A program made the position numbers and the translations under genes. Under the pieces are notes generated by a model that saw only the letters and a list, made by a program, of their open reading frames with translations, did not search any database and was not told the origin of the DNA. 64,000 bases of DNA from Fundicoccus ignavus. Its GTDB lineage: Bacteria; Bacillota; Bacilli; Lactobacillales; Aerococcaceae. Below are positions 1-8,095 of the stretch, one piece after another (within the stretch, counting starts at the first letter, position 1; every line of letters begins with the position of its first letter). The stretch is from NCBI RefSeq assembly GCF_009659375.1, contig NZ_WJQT01000010.1, positions 47,777 to 111,776 of the forward strand, written 5' to 3'.

Positions 1-699
1 TTAAAGCATAAGTGTGTGCATGATCACTTATATAAGTCACTGCTTTAACTTCATAATTCAACATAGGAAAGAAAAGGACTGCGAACATCGCAATGATACC
101 TGCAGTGAATCCAAAGTTATAAAGTGTAAAACCTTGGTGAAATTTAATCATATGTTCCGCTAATGGGACCGCAATAAAACCAATTGTAATTGCAAATACC
201 ATGGCAAGCATGAACGATTTGAAACTGAAGCCATTATTAAATAAAATAAACGAAACAATGGGTCCATTAGAGGCAGAGAATAAACAAATTGAAGCATTTC
301 GAGAAAAATTTTGCTCTGTATATCTTACATAGAGCCAAATTCCAAAAATAATCGGTAAAAAATTTAAAGGATGTGAGCCGAAAAACGCATGTCCAACAAA
401 TATCCCGATAGCCGCTATTTGTAAACCATTATAACGGAATGTTTCACGCTCTTTCATAAGTAAAAAAGCAATCAAAAAATGAAAACTCACATTTAAAAAT
501 GTCGCAGAAATACCTCCAATTTCAAAAAAATCGTGCATCAAATATGTTTGATGCGTTAACAATCTCCAATAATCTGACAGCATACTTGAGACATCCGGCA
601 TAAATAGCGCATATATTAATGTGGCCACACTTAACAGTAAGATTAAGTATTTCCTAAACCAAGCATCAATGCTAAATTCTTTCGTTTGTCCGATAACAT
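1..699 (-). CDS. DUF1576-like integral membrane protein, partial, with apparent 5' frameshift
   Basis: The reverse strand stays open from about 709 to the window edge and encodes a very hydrophobic protein, with stretches such as HDFFEIGGISATFLN, GHAFFGSHPLNFLPIIFGIW and SNGPIVSFILFNNGF. This pattern fits the DUF1576 family of multi-pass membrane proteins of unknown function. The C-terminus lies beyond base 1. A good ribosome site (AGGGAGAG) precedes an ATG at 697-699, but that ATG is in another frame: it reads MLSDKRK and then meets a stop about 19 codons in. One extra base near 680-682 (an A run in the sense strand) would join MLSDKRK to EFSIDAWFRKYL. The gene is therefore either frameshifted or affected by a base-calling error. 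Family assignment is from memory of the pattern. Confidence 0.6.
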
Positions 700-1005
700 T
701 CTCTCCCTTCTATTGAATAACTTAGGCATGCACCTATATAAAATTGCATTAAATTTAATACACATTATTCTACAAAAATATTTATTATATTACATTATAC
801 TTTATTCTGTATTTGAAATACAGATTTTTATTGAAATTTAGTATTTTTAAAGCTTGTACTGATTTCATAGAACGTTTACTTTTTTATCAAAATAATTTTA
901 TTTACACTTAATTTATCATAGTGTTCTAAATTCTTTAAGCGATTTGTTTTAATAAGATTTCTTTAGTATTATGTGATTACATATTTGAAACTTGGAGGTG
1001 TAAAA
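700..1005. other. AT-rich divergent intergenic region
   Basis: About 300 bases separate the divergent membrane gene and rarA. The stretch is very AT-rich and should hold both promoters. I see no convincing coding frame, hairpin terminator or repeat, and I cannot choose a unique -35/-10 pair for either gene. Confidence 0.5.
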
Positions 1006-2274
1006 TTGCAACAACCTTTAGCTTATAGAATGCGCCCTACAAATATAGATAACGTATTAGGTCAACAACATCTTGTTGGTCCTGGAAAAATAATCAGACG
1101 TATGGTTGATGCTAAACGTTTAGCATCAATGATCTTATACGGCCCACCTGGTACTGGAAAAACAAGTATTGCAAGCGCCATAGCCGGAAGCACAAAATAT
1201 GCATTTCGCATATTAAATGCTGCAACAGATTCGAAAAAAGATCTAGAAATAGTTGTAGAAGAAGCCAAAATGTCTGGCACAGTTATTTTATTATTAGATG
1301 AGGTGCATCGTTTAAATAAAGTAAAACAAGACTTCTTATTACCCCATTTAGAGAATGGACGCATTATTTTAATTGGAGCTACAACAGAAAACCCATATAT
1401 TTCAATCAGCCCAGCCATTCGAAGTCGTGTTCAAATATTTGAAGTGAAACCTTTAATTCAAGAAGATATGCTACTAGGTTTAGAAAGAGCCATTAAGGAT
1501 GAAACAAACGGACTAGGCAAACTCAGTATAGAAATCCCACAAGACGTCTTAACTCATTTTGCCAGTGTAACAAATGGTGATATACGAAGTGCTCTTAACG
1601 CTTTAGAATTAGCAATTCTATCTACTGCAGCAAATGATGAAGGCAAGATTGTCATCACCAAAGAGATTGCTGAAGAATGTTTGCAAAGAAAGAGGTTAAC
1701 CCACGACAAAGATGGTGATGCACACTATGATGTAATTTCTGCCCTACAGAAGTCAATTCGTGGAAGTGATGTTAATGCCGCTTTATATTATTTAGCAATT
1801 TTAATGGAAGCCGGCGAACTAATCATCGCTTGTCGTCGATTATTAATTATTGCATACGAAGACATTGGCTTAGGTAATCCAGCCGCTACTGAAAGAACTG
1901 TGGCTGCTGTTCAAGCCGCCGAAAAAGTAGGCTTACCAGAAGCGGCAATTCCGCTAGCCTATGCTGTTTCAGAATTAGCACTCAGCCCTAAATCTAATAC
2001 AACTTATCGCGCTTTTAATGATGCAATGCAAGATGTACGATCTGGAAAAGGCGGGCCGGTTCCAGATCATATCAAAGATGGTCACTACCTAGGCGCAAAG
2101 AAACTAAATCGTAGTGTAGGTTACCAATACCCACATAGTTATCCTGGCCATTGGGTTAAACAACAATATCTACCCGATAACTTAAAAAACCGAGAATATT
2201 TTCAAGCAGAACCAACTGGCAAGTACGAAGCTGCTTTAAACCAATTCTATCAGAATATTCGCCAACAATCTTAA
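1006..2274 (+). CDS. rarA: Replication-associated recombination protein A (RarA/MgsA AAA+ ATPase)
   Basis: RarA is a clamp-loader-like AAA+ ATPase that acts at stalled replication forks. Visible motifs are Walker A LYGPPGTGKTS, Walker B ILLLDEVHR, sensor IGATTENP and the arginine finger region SPAIRSR, followed by the C-terminal oligomerisation domain with AYEDIGLGNP. A longer frame begins with GTG at 973, but GGAGGTG at 994-1000 sits just before TTG at 1006. A start there gives (M)QQPLAYRMRPTNID, the usual RarA N-terminus, so TTG 1006 is chosen (422 aa). A 6S RNA gene follows, an arrangement also known from other Firmicutes. Confidence 0.95.
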   Translation: MQQPLAYRMRPTNIDNVLGQQHLVGPGKIIRRMVDAKRLASMILYGPPGTGKTSIASAIAGSTKYAFRILNAATDSKKDLEIVVEEAKMSGTVILLLDEVHRLNKVKQDFLLPHLENGRIILIGATTENPYISISPAIRSRVQIFEVKPLIQEDMLLGLERAIKDETNGLGKLSIEIPQDVLTHFASVTNGDIRSALNALELAILSTAANDEGKIVITKEIAEECLQRKRLTHDKDGDAHYDVISALQKSIRGSDVNAALYYLAILMEAGELIIACRRLLIIAYEDIGLGNPAATERTVAAVQAAEKVGLPEAAIPLAYAVSELALSPKSNTTYRAFNDAMQDVRSGKGGPVPDHIKDGHYLGAKKLNRSVGYQYPHSYPGHWVKQQYLPDNLKNREYFQAEPTGKYEAALNQFYQNIRQQS

Positions 2275-2346
2275 CATTCCATACTACTTGGTAGCCTTAC
2301 CAACCTTTTACTGGCAACTTTTAAACAATAATAAAAGTTCAAATAC

Positions 2347-2374
2347 TTGCATTCAATGAAAGATATGCTATACT
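2347..2374 (+). promoter_or_regulatory. Promoter of the 6S RNA gene
   Basis: A TTGCAT -35 box (2347-2352) and a TATACT -10 box (2369-2374) are 16 bp apart. They place the transcript start near 2381, just before the closing stem of the 6S RNA. Confidence 0.65.
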
Positions 2375-2381
2375 TTGTATA

Positions 2382-2576
2382 AGGAAAATATATCTGGGGT
2401 GTGCGTTGTATATGCACTGTGTTGACCGAACATTTTTATTTATATATCGGGATCCTGTCATGAGTAACTATGGCATGCCTTTTCATTTGGAAGTCAGAAA
2501 ATACTTTTGTGGAGCCCACCTGCTTTTAATGCGGGTTCAAACAAAATATATACTCAGACGGCACCATCGGATATCT
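2382..2576 (+). ncRNA. ssrS: 6S RNA
   Basis: 6S RNA mimics an open promoter and sequesters the housekeeping RNA polymerase. This transcript has its own promoter, lies directly after rarA, and carries the Firmicutes-like signatures GTTGACCGAAC on the 5' side and GTGGAGCCC...GCGGGTTCAAAC on the 3' side. The ends can pair: ATATCTGGGGTGTGC near 2390 with GGCACCATCGGATAT near 2560. An intrinsic terminator follows. A reading frame over this stretch (2406-2657) has no ribosome site and is taken as a shadow of the RNA. The exact ends are estimates. Confidence 0.85.
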
Positions 2577-2581
2577 TTTTT

Positions 2582-2607
2582 TGCTGGCTTTACGCCAGCA
2601 TTTTTTT
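2582..2607 (+). terminator. Intrinsic terminator of 6S RNA
   Basis: TGCTGGC (2582-2588) pairs with GCCAGCA (2594-2600) across a 5-base loop and is followed by seven T residues. Confidence 0.85.
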
Positions 2608-2720
2608 GTGTCTTAAAACAAATAATAATAATGTTACCAGAAAGTAATCCTATTTAATCCATAATTAATTAAAATTATGTTATGATATCCTTAAGAAAAA
2701 TAAAATTCGGGAGGACTATT

Positions 2721-2990
2721 ATGATATTACAAGTACTAATGTATGCTTTTCCTTCCATGATGATTATCATCTCAGCATACCTCTATATTTACAGAAATAG
2801 TTTAATAGAATTATTAAATTTAAATAATCCACGCTTGATTAAACTCTTCTCTTTAACATTCTTATTGATGGGACTGCTTGGCTTTGTTTTAAATTTGATT
2901 GGCGTCATGACATTTATATACATATGGATGATAGTCTCGTTACTCTTAACGGGGATTCTTTCTTTTATGATGTATTCTCTATTAAAATAA
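2721..2990 (+). CDS. Small multi-pass membrane protein, unknown function
   Basis: This encodes 89 residues, starting at an ATG preceded by CGGGAGGACTATT, a strong ribosome site at good spacing. A longer frame from 2682 lacks such a site. The protein is almost entirely hydrophobic, with about three membrane segments: roughly residues 3-24, 42-64 and 66-86, separated by a short NNPRLIKL loop. I do not recognise the family. The gene is monocistronic, has its own AT-rich upstream region after the 6S terminator, and ends at a terminator shared with pyrR. Confidence 0.7.
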   Translation: MILQVLMYAFPSMMIIISAYLYIYRNSLIELLNLNNPRLIKLFSLTFLLMGLLGFVLNLIGVMTFIYIWMIVSLLLTGILSFMMYSLLK

Positions 2991-3001
2991 CTATAAACTA
3001 A

Positions 3002-3054
3002 ACGGGTTAGACTCCAACAAGAGATTTTTCTCTTGCTAGGGCTAACCCGCTTAT
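3002..3054. terminator. Bidirectional terminator between convergent genes
   Basis: CGGGTTAG (3003-3010) pairs with CTAACCCG (3042-3049). A second nested hairpin, CAAGAGA...TCTCTTG, sits in the loop. Both sides are T- or A-rich, so it can serve the small membrane gene (+) and pyrR (-). Confidence 0.75.
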
Positions 3055-3055
3055 T

Positions 3056-3589
3056 TTAGTTTAATATTTCTACCATTTCTTTGTTATCTACTTCTTGAAT
3101 ATTTACTGCAATTCTTTCTGATTTAGCTGTTGGTATATTTTTCCCAACGTAGTCCGCTCTAATTGGCAATTCACGATGTCCCCTATCAATCAAAATAGCC
3201 AATTGAATACTATCAGGTCGTGCTTCTGTTAAAATAGCATCCATTGCTGCCCTGACTGTTCTGCCAGTATAAAAAACATCATCAACGATGATAACTGTTT
3301 TTTTATCCAAATCTAATTTAAAATTTGGTTTTTCAACTTTTGGATCCAGTAATTGTTCCTTGATTGTTAAATCATCACGATAGAATGTAATGTCTAAGAC
3401 TTCAGTAGGGACCGTTAAACCTTCAATCTCTTGAATTTTCTCAGAGATTCGTTCAGCTAGAAACTCCCCACGTGTTTTAATCCCTACTAAAACAACTTTG
3501 TCAATTTCCTCGTTTCGCTCTAAAATTTCATGTGCAATTCGTTTTAAAGTACGCGCAATTGCTTGATCGTCCATTATCGTTCTATTCAT
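3056..3589 (-). CDS. pyrR: PyrR bifunctional pyrimidine regulator / uracil phosphoribosyltransferase
   Basis: PyrR binds pyr mRNA leaders in response to UMP/UTP and also has uracil phosphoribosyltransferase activity. The 177-residue length is normal. The PRPP-binding loop [17 protein letters not shown] is intact, and [18 protein letters not shown] and [19 protein letters not shown] match the family. The start ATG at 3587-3589 follows GAAGGGAAGCGG. No other pyrimidine gene lies beside it here, so its targets must be elsewhere. I see no PyrR-binding leader upstream of the gene itself. Confidence 0.93.
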   Translation of the reverse strand: MNRTIMDDQAIARTLKRIAHEILERNEEIDKVVLVGIKTRGEFLAERISEKIQEIEGLTVPTEVLDITFYRDDLTIKEQLLDPKVEKPNFKLDLDKKTVIIVDDVFYTGRTVRAAMDAILTEARPDSIQLAILIDRGHRELPIRADYVGKNIPTAKSERIAVNIQEVDNKEMVEILN

Positions 3590-3631
3590 TAGACCGCTTC
3601 CCTTCTGTAACTACTATCATAATAAGTATAC

Positions 3632-3661
3632 AAAAAAAAACCTACATATTCTATATGTAGG
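3632..3661 (-). terminator. Intrinsic terminator of ackA
   Basis: CCTACATAT (3641-3649) pairs with ATATGTAGG (3653-3661). On the minus strand it is followed by nine T residues. It lies 14 bases after the ackA stop codon. Confidence 0.9.
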
Positions 3662-3675
3662 CATTTAGAAAGAAA

Positions 3676-4866
3676 TTATTTAGATAAACGGATTACTTCA
3701 CGTGCAATCTCAACTTCTTCGTTAGTTGGAACGTTAAGAATTGCAACTGTAGAATCATCAGTCGAAACAATTGCTTCTTTACGTGTATCGTTTTTCACTT
3801 CGTCGATTGTACCACCAAAGAATGTTAAACCATCCATGATGATTTTACGAGTAATGGCAGAGTTTTCACCGATACCAGCTGTAAATACAATAGCGTCAAC
3901 ACCGTTCATTAAAGCAACGTACTGACCAATGTATTTTTGAACACGGTTGTAGAAGATATCTAATGCTAATTGAGCACGTTCATTACCTTCTTCTGCTGCA
4001 GATTCAACGTCACGCATATCACTTGATACGCCTGAAATTCCTAATAATCCTGATTTCTTGTTGAAGATATCAATAATTTCTTGAACATTTGTAATGTTTA
4101 ATTTTTTCATCAAGAATGGAATTAATGATGCATCGATATCACCAGTACGAGTTCCCATTGTGATTCCTGCTAAAGGAGTGAAGCCCATTGAAGTGTCAAT
4201 TGATTTACCGTATTCAACAGCAGTAATTGAACCACCATTACCTAAGTGACAAGTAATGATTTTTAATTCTTCAACTGGTTTACCTAACATTTCAGCTGCA
4301 CGATTAGCAACATAACGGTGGCTTGTTCCGTGTGCGCCATATTTACGTGCTGCAAAATCTTCATAGTACTCATATGGTAAGCTGTATACATAGTTCACAG
4401 CCGGCATCGTTGTATGGAATGAAGTATCGAAAATTGCTGCCATTGGCACTTCAGGTAAACGTTCTTTAAACGCACGCATAACTGTAGCTTCAGCATAGTT
4501 ATGTAATGGTGCAAATTCACCTAAATCGTCTACTTGTTGGATTACTTCGTCAGTAACTAATGCAGAATCTTTAAAGATTTCCCCACCAGCAACTACACGA
4601 TGTCCTACACCTGCAATTTCATCGAAGTTTTCGATAACTTTTAATGAACCTAAATGTTCGAATAATAACTCAACTGCACGGTCGTGTGTTGGAATATCTT
4701 CTACTAATTCAAATTCTTGATCATCACCGTATTCAATTTCCAAACGTGAGCCTGGTAATCCAATACGCTCCACTAAACCAATTGAAAGAACTTCTTCCTC
4801 CGGCATTACGATAATTTGGAATTTTAAACTTGAACTACCAGCGTTGATCGCCATAATCTTAGACAT
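3676..4866 (-). CDS. ackA: Acetate kinase
   Basis: Acetate kinase converts acetyl phosphate and ADP to acetate and ATP, the last step of overflow carbon metabolism. The N-terminal MAINAGSSSLKFQ, the internal GHRVVAGGE, the ATP-binding CHLGNGGSITAV and the C-terminal FTAGIGENS motifs are all present. The longer frame begins at 4887, but the ATG at 4864-4866 gives the usual MSKIMAINAGSS start and a normal length of 396 residues. The gene stands alone with a strong promoter and terminator. The methyltransferase gene that often precedes ackA in other Firmicutes is absent; a baeRF-like gene lies upstream instead. Confidence 0.95.
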   Translation of the reverse strand: MSKIMAINAGSSSLKFQIIVMPEEEVLSIGLVERIGLPGSRLEIEYGDDQEFELVEDIPTHDRAVELLFEHLGSLKVIENFDEIAGVGHRVVAGGEIFKDSALVTDEVIQQVDDLGEFAPLHNYAEATVMRAFKERLPEVPMAAIFDTSFHTTMPAVNYVYSLPYEYYEDFAARKYGAHGTSHRYVANRAAEMLGKPVEELKIITCHLGNGGSITAVEYGKSIDTSMGFTPLAGITMGTRTGDIDASLIPFLMKKLNITNVQEIIDIFNKKSGLLGISGVSSDMRDVESAAEEGNERAQLALDIFYNRVQKYIGQYVALMNGVDAIVFTAGIGENSAITRKIIMDGLTFFGGTIDEVKNDTRKEAIVSTDDSTVAILNVPTNEEVEIAREVIRLSK

Positions 4867-4907
4867 TAATCCATTTCCCCATTTCATTTATATTAGTTAA
4901 TACCCCT

Positions 4908-4916
4908 AGTATAACA
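4908..4916 (-). promoter_or_regulatory. Extended -10 promoter of ackA
   Basis: On the minus strand TGTTATACT forms an extended -10 box about 40 bases upstream of the ackA start codon. The -35 region is poor, as expected for an extended -10 promoter. Confidence 0.5.
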
Positions 4917-5011
4917 TGATTTTTATGTTTTATTAATATCTAAACGCTATTATCTCTTCGAAGTCCATAAAAAAAACAACTGATACTATAATCATAGGTT
5001 ATAGTTTTCGT

Positions 5012-5044
5012 GAAAAAGCCCTAACCAGATTAAATGGTTAGAGC
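5012..5044 (-). terminator. Intrinsic terminator of the baeRF-like gene
   Basis: CTAACCA (5021-5027) pairs with TGGTTAG (5035-5041). The minus-strand transcript then runs into GGCTTTTTC, just after the stop codon at 5055. Confidence 0.8.
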
Positions 5045-5054
5045 TTTAATCAAA

Positions 5055-6170
5055 TTAATATCTCAATCTGGCAGATAAATTAATACCTACTGGCATCTCG
5101 TCCTGATCTACAATAAATACTTTTCCTTTAGCAGCAATGACCTTCGTAATTAAACGCTTAACAAAATCATGGTCAACTTCTTCATACTCTCCTTGGTCAG
5201 TAATAATTCCTCTTTGACGATAACCTTTGTTCACAATCAATTCATCAATTCGTCCTTCAGTCGCACTCATAGCTAAATCATTTAATTGATTATCAATTCG
5301 ATATTTAGTAGTTGTTTCTCTAAAGCGGCTAAACACAACTTCTTTTTGCTTAGCGATTATCTCTGCATTTTTCTTAATCGCTTTATCCTGCACTTGATTT
5401 AAATTTACATTTGCTCCAGACTCTTCAATTCCCTCTGGTAATAAAAATTTACTCTTAGAAATTTTTCTAAATACGGCTTGATTGTCAACTAATGCAAATA
5501 GAATTAAAGGCAAGTCCCTTACTGCAGTGTAATTTTCATGAATAAACTTATCAACAATTCTAAAGTAATTCTCGCGATCAATTTCTTTTTCCTTACTCGT
5601 TTCAGTATGTCCATGCATTGCACTTTCACCACCACCAGCTGACACGCTGGCTGAATTCCCACCAGTTTTTTCAGTTCCTAGTGCAATTTCTAAAGTCTTA
5701 GGCGCATCATCATCTAAAGAAATTTCTTTAACTGAAGTTGTATCCCCTTCAAACAAACGAATATTCTCACGGTTTAATACCAAAACGAAATACTGATTAG
5801 AGTATTGATAGTTTTCAATTAAAGGCGTTAGGTTTGGCGCCTTTGAAACATTAAGCAAGTTTGATACCGGTATTCCTAAATGATAATAATAAATTTCATC
5901 CTGTGTAATATATAACGCTAAACCACCACGATATGTTATGAGCTCAATATCATGTTTTCTCGCTTCATCAATTTGTAATAGTAATTTTTTGGCTAAGTCT
6001 TTATCTAATTCTTCTTTGACACGTTTCTTGGCATCATCTAGCAAATTGTTTAACTGAATCTTATCTTGATCCGAACTTACAGAAGTCGAATGTAGTTCTA
6101 GTGCGATTGTTATAAAAATCTGATCGTCTTTCTCCAACTCTATAGTTGGAAAGGCATTTAATTTTATCAT
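5055..6170 (-). CDS. baeRF-family protein (bacterial archaeo-eukaryotic release-factor-like)
   Basis: This encodes 371 residues. The layout resembles bacterial proteins distantly related to archaeal/eukaryotic release factor 1 (baeRF families): an N-terminal domain ending near QYFVLVLNRENIRLFEG, a central region with an SAMHGHTETSKEKEID segment and the helix RENYFRIVDKFIHENY, then a C-terminal L7Ae/Pelota-like domain ending AAKGKVFIVDQDEMP and GINLSARLRY. Family members are proposed to act on ribosomes or in stress, but no reaction is established. The Gly/Ser/His-rich loop (about residues 170-190) is low-complexity. The start ATG follows AAAGGGG. It is monocistronic. Assignment is by pattern memory. 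Confidence 0.65.
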   Translation of the reverse strand: MIKLNAFPTIELEKDDQIFITIALELHSTSVSSDQDKIQLNNLLDDAKKRVKEELDKDLAKKLLLQIDEARKHDIELITYRGGLALYITQDEIYYYHLGIPVSNLLNVSKAPNLTPLIENYQYSNQYFVLVLNRENIRLFEGDTTSVKEISLDDDAPKTLEIALGTEKTGGNSASVSAGGGESAMHGHTETSKEKEIDRENYFRIVDKFIHENYTAVRDLPLILFALVDNQAVFRKISKSKFLLPEGIEESGANVNLNQVQDKAIKKNAEIIAKQKEVVFSRFRETTTKYRIDNQLNDLAMSATEGRIDELIVNKGYRQRGIITDQGEYEEVDHDFVKRLITKVIAAKGKVFIVDQDEMPVGINLSARLRY

Positions 6171-6374
6171 TTTGAAACCCCTTTCTTAATATACTACCTT
6201 TAGAGTATCAAGTTAAATGCGTATTGTAAAATTATTTCGCTTGAAATTTCAAATTATGAGAACATTTAACTTTGTATATATAATATAAAAAGTTATAACA
6301 ATACTTAAACTCTTCCTAAATAGACTTTCGATATAACTTACTATGATTTTGAACACATCGATTTAGTTAGAGTT

Positions 6375-6518
6375 CAGCCTACCGATCTAGAATAACACGA
6401 ATGTCGCGATCACCAATGAAGCTCGAAAGCAACCACCTCCTTGGATAAACAATGAGCTGAATGAAGTATTAGTTGGTAAATCAACATAAAACTTATAATC
6501 CCTTATAATGCAAAAAAA
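6375..6518 (+). repeat. Dispersed structured repeat, copy A (truncated)
   Basis: This is the right half of the repeat described at 7742-8042. Matching landmarks are a CCTACCGATCTAG segment, CACGAATGTC, GAAAGC, CACCTCCTTGGATAAACAATGAGCTGAA and CAACATAAAACTTATAATCCCTTATAAT. The left half is missing or too decayed to see. It ends exactly at the run of A residues that forms the T-tract of the rpmA terminator. Confidence 0.75.
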
Positions 6519-6547
6519 CAGCGTTAAACAAAAATTGTTTAACACTG
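6512..6547 (-). terminator. Intrinsic terminator of rplU-prp-rpmA
   Basis: CAGCGTTAAACAA (6519-6531) pairs with TTGTTTAACACTG (6535-6547). The one imperfect pair becomes G-U in minus-strand RNA. Seven T residues follow on the minus strand. Confidence 0.9.
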
Positions 6548-6572
6548 CTTTTCTTTTTAAAATAATAACAAA

Positions 6573-6863
6573 TTAAGCTTCTTGCGCTACTGGGTAGACA
6601 CTCACTTGTTTTTTATTTTTACCTTTACGTTCAAAACGTACAACACCATCCACTAAAGCGAATAATGTATCGTCGCCACCGCGACCTACGTTATTTCCAG
6701 CATGGATTTTAGTACCACGTTGGCGGTAAATAATTGTACCTGAGTGAATTGTTTGGCCGTCTGCTGCTTTCGCGCCTAAACGTTTAGCGATTGAGTCACG
6801 ACCGTTTTGAGTCGAACCTCCACCTTTTTTAGTAGCGAATAATTGTAAACTTAATTTCAACAT
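6573..6863 (-). CDS. rpmA: Ribosomal protein L27 with cleavable N-terminal leader
   Basis: L27 is a large-subunit protein whose N-terminus reaches the peptidyl transferase centre. The start [14 protein letters not shown] shows the Firmicutes leader that is cut before ATKKG by the protease Prp, encoded immediately upstream here. [17 protein letters not shown] and [17 protein letters not shown] are canonical. A TTG at 6869 would extend the protein by two residues, but AAGGAGGTG sits nine bases before the ATG at 6861-6863, so that start is used (96 aa). Confidence 0.96.
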   Translation of the reverse strand: MLKLSLQLFATKKGGGSTQNGRDSIAKRLGAKAADGQTIHSGTIIYRQRGTKIHAGNNVGRGGDDTLFALVDGVVRFERKGKNKKQVSVYPVAQEA

Positions 6864-6884
6864 TGACAAGCACCTCCTTAAGGT

Positions 6885-7229
6885 TTAATTAAATGTTTTT
6901 TCTTGAATTTTTATAAATTCAGAATAGTTCTGTGATAGAACTTGTAATGCAAAGACTAAGTGATTCAACAATAGTTGACCATTTTCGCTCAATTTCTCAT
7001 CTGATACCACTGGCATCGTCAATTTTAAATAACCGCCTTCGACTTCATTAACTTCGGTCTCAACAGCTATATTAAGTAATTGATGTAAAGAATTTTCAAC
7101 TGAAATAACTTGGCTAGAAACTGCTGCACAAACTATATCATAGCCTGAGTCTGCATAACCAGCATGTCCTGTTAATTCAATTTGTTTAATCAAATTTTTC
7201 TCGTCTTTAAATACTTTTATTTTAATCAT
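6885..7229 (-). CDS. prp: Ribosomal-processing cysteine protease Prp
   Basis: Prp removes the N-terminal leader of L27. The gene sits between rplU and rpmA, its usual Firmicutes position, two bases after the rplU stop. The 114-residue protein has the catalytic His in ELTGHAGYADSGYDIVCAAVSS and the catalytic Cys in the same stretch (IVCAAVS), as in the YsxB/Prp family. Co-transcription with its substrate gene follows from the tight spacing. Confidence 0.93.
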   Translation of the reverse strand: MIKIKVFKDEKNLIKQIELTGHAGYADSGYDIVCAAVSSQVISVENSLHQLLNIAVETEVNEVEGGYLKLTMPVVSDEKLSENGQLLLNHLVFALQVLSQNYSEFIKIQEKTFN

Positions 7230-7231
7230 GA

Positions 7232-7540
7232 TTATGCGTTGATAGCATCGATTGTTAATTTAGTATATGGTTGACGGTGTCCTTGTTTGCGATGAGAGTC
7301 TTTACGACGTCTATATCTAAACGTTACAACTTTCTTATCGCGACCTTGTTTTTCTACAGTAGCTTCAACAGTTGCGCCTTCTACTAATGGTGTTCCCACT
7401 TTAGTTTCCTCGCCACCTACTAAAACAACCTCATCAAAAGTAACTTTTGCGCCTTCTTCAACGTCAAGTTTCTCAACAAAGATTGTTTGACCTACTTCAA
7501 CTTTTACTTGTTTTCCGCCAGTTTTAATAATTGCGTACAT
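7232..7540 (-). CDS. rplU: Ribosomal protein L21
   Basis: L21 is a 102-residue large-subunit protein that binds 23S r[21 protein letters not shown] at the N-terminus and the basic tail [21 protein letters not shown] are canonical. It is the first gene of rplU-prp-rpmA and follows a long structured leader. The ribosome site AGGAGGTGCTTGA precedes the ATG. Confidence 0.97.
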   Translation of the reverse strand: MYAIIKTGGKQVKVEVGQTIFVEKLDVEEGAKVTFDEVVLVGGEETKVGTPLVEGATVEATVEKQGRDKKVVTFRYRRRKDSHRKQGHRQPYTKLTIDAINA

Positions 7541-7673
7541 TCAAGCACCTCCTATTTTAGATTTTTCAAGTTCTTATGAACTCTACACTTAGACTCGCCA
7601 CTTTAAGTGATTGTCTCCAATACTTATTAACTTAAGATGTGCGGTTGTAGTCGTGGTGCTACACAAATACAAC
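7541..7673 (-). promoter_or_regulatory. L21 leader RNA
   Basis: The roughly 130-base leader between the promoter and rplU contains segments such as GTGTAGCACCACGACTACAACCGCAC and a run ending AGTTCATAAGAACTTG, typical of the autoregulatory L21 leader in Firmicutes. L21 is thought to bind the leader and repress its own operon. Assignment is by position and pattern; covariation was not computed. Confidence 0.7.
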
Positions 7674-7679
7674 ACTAAT

Positions 7680-7708
7680 ATATTACCAAATCGCTAAACA
7701 TGAGTCAA
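7680..7708 (-). promoter_or_regulatory. Promoter of rplU operon
   Basis: On the minus strand TTGACT (7703-7708) and TAATAT (7680-7685) are separated by exactly 17 bases. Transcription would start near 7673. Confidence 0.8.
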
Positions 7709-7741
7709 TCATTTTTTACGAAATAATATAAAAATAAAAAA

Positions 7742-8042
7742 ACCTCGGACAAGTCCAAGGATTTTAAATTCTGTTTAGCAACATAAATTGATTATATCGT
7801 TTTACTTTTGTTGGAATATTTAACGTAGATCAGCTAATTGTTTTCCATAGCGGTACAAAGGGCAATCGGCGTAGCTTGGTGTGACTTTGAGCGCAGCGAA
7901 TTAGACACACCCTAGCCGATTGAGCTGGAAAAGCACGAACGTCAGTGAGGCTTTGAAAGCGACCTCCGCCTTGGAAAACAATCAGCTGAACGTAGTATAA
8001 AGCTTGATAATTCAACATAAAACTTATAACCCCTTAAACTAT
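7742..8042 (+). repeat. Dispersed structured repeat, copy B
   Basis: This is a well-preserved copy. It starts with the hairpin CCTCGGACAAGTCCAAGG. The outer stem pairs 7829-7853 with 7966-7990 (ATCAGCTAATTGTTTTCC... against ...GGAAAACAATCAGCTGAA). Inside it, CAATCGGC (7863-7870) pairs with GCCGATTG (7915-7922) and GGTGTG (7878-7883) pairs with CACACC (7906-7911), closing a conserved TGAGCGCAGCGAA loop. A second arm carries AAAGC...GCTTT near 7930-7955. The right end, CAACATAAAACTTATAACCCC, runs into the terminator of the neighbouring binding-protein gene. No coding signal is credible here; frames over it are not real genes. Confidence 0.85.
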
Positions 8043-8078
8043 AAAAAAATCTGATCAGTCGTGACAACCAATCAGATT
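8043..8078 (-). terminator. Intrinsic terminator of the binding-protein operon
   Basis: ATCTGAT (8049-8055) pairs with ATCAGAT (8071-8077). A run of A residues at 8043-8049 supplies the T-tract on the minus strand. It directly abuts the dispersed repeat. Confidence 0.8.
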
Positions 8079-8095
8079 TCTTTAGTTCAGTATGA

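Noticed and set aside
1062..1418. Minus-strand frame of 118 codons opposite rarA
   Set aside because: It is antisense to the conserved ATPase domain and has no start signal or recognisable product.
2406..2657. Plus-strand reading frame of 83 codons after rarA
   Set aside because: It overlaps the 6S RNA and its terminator, has no ribosome site, and its sequence is explained by RNA structure.
7830..8018. Minus-strand reading frame of 62 codons
   Set aside because: It lies wholly in repeat copy B and its sequence follows the inverted repeats; equivalent frames are not kept in other copies.
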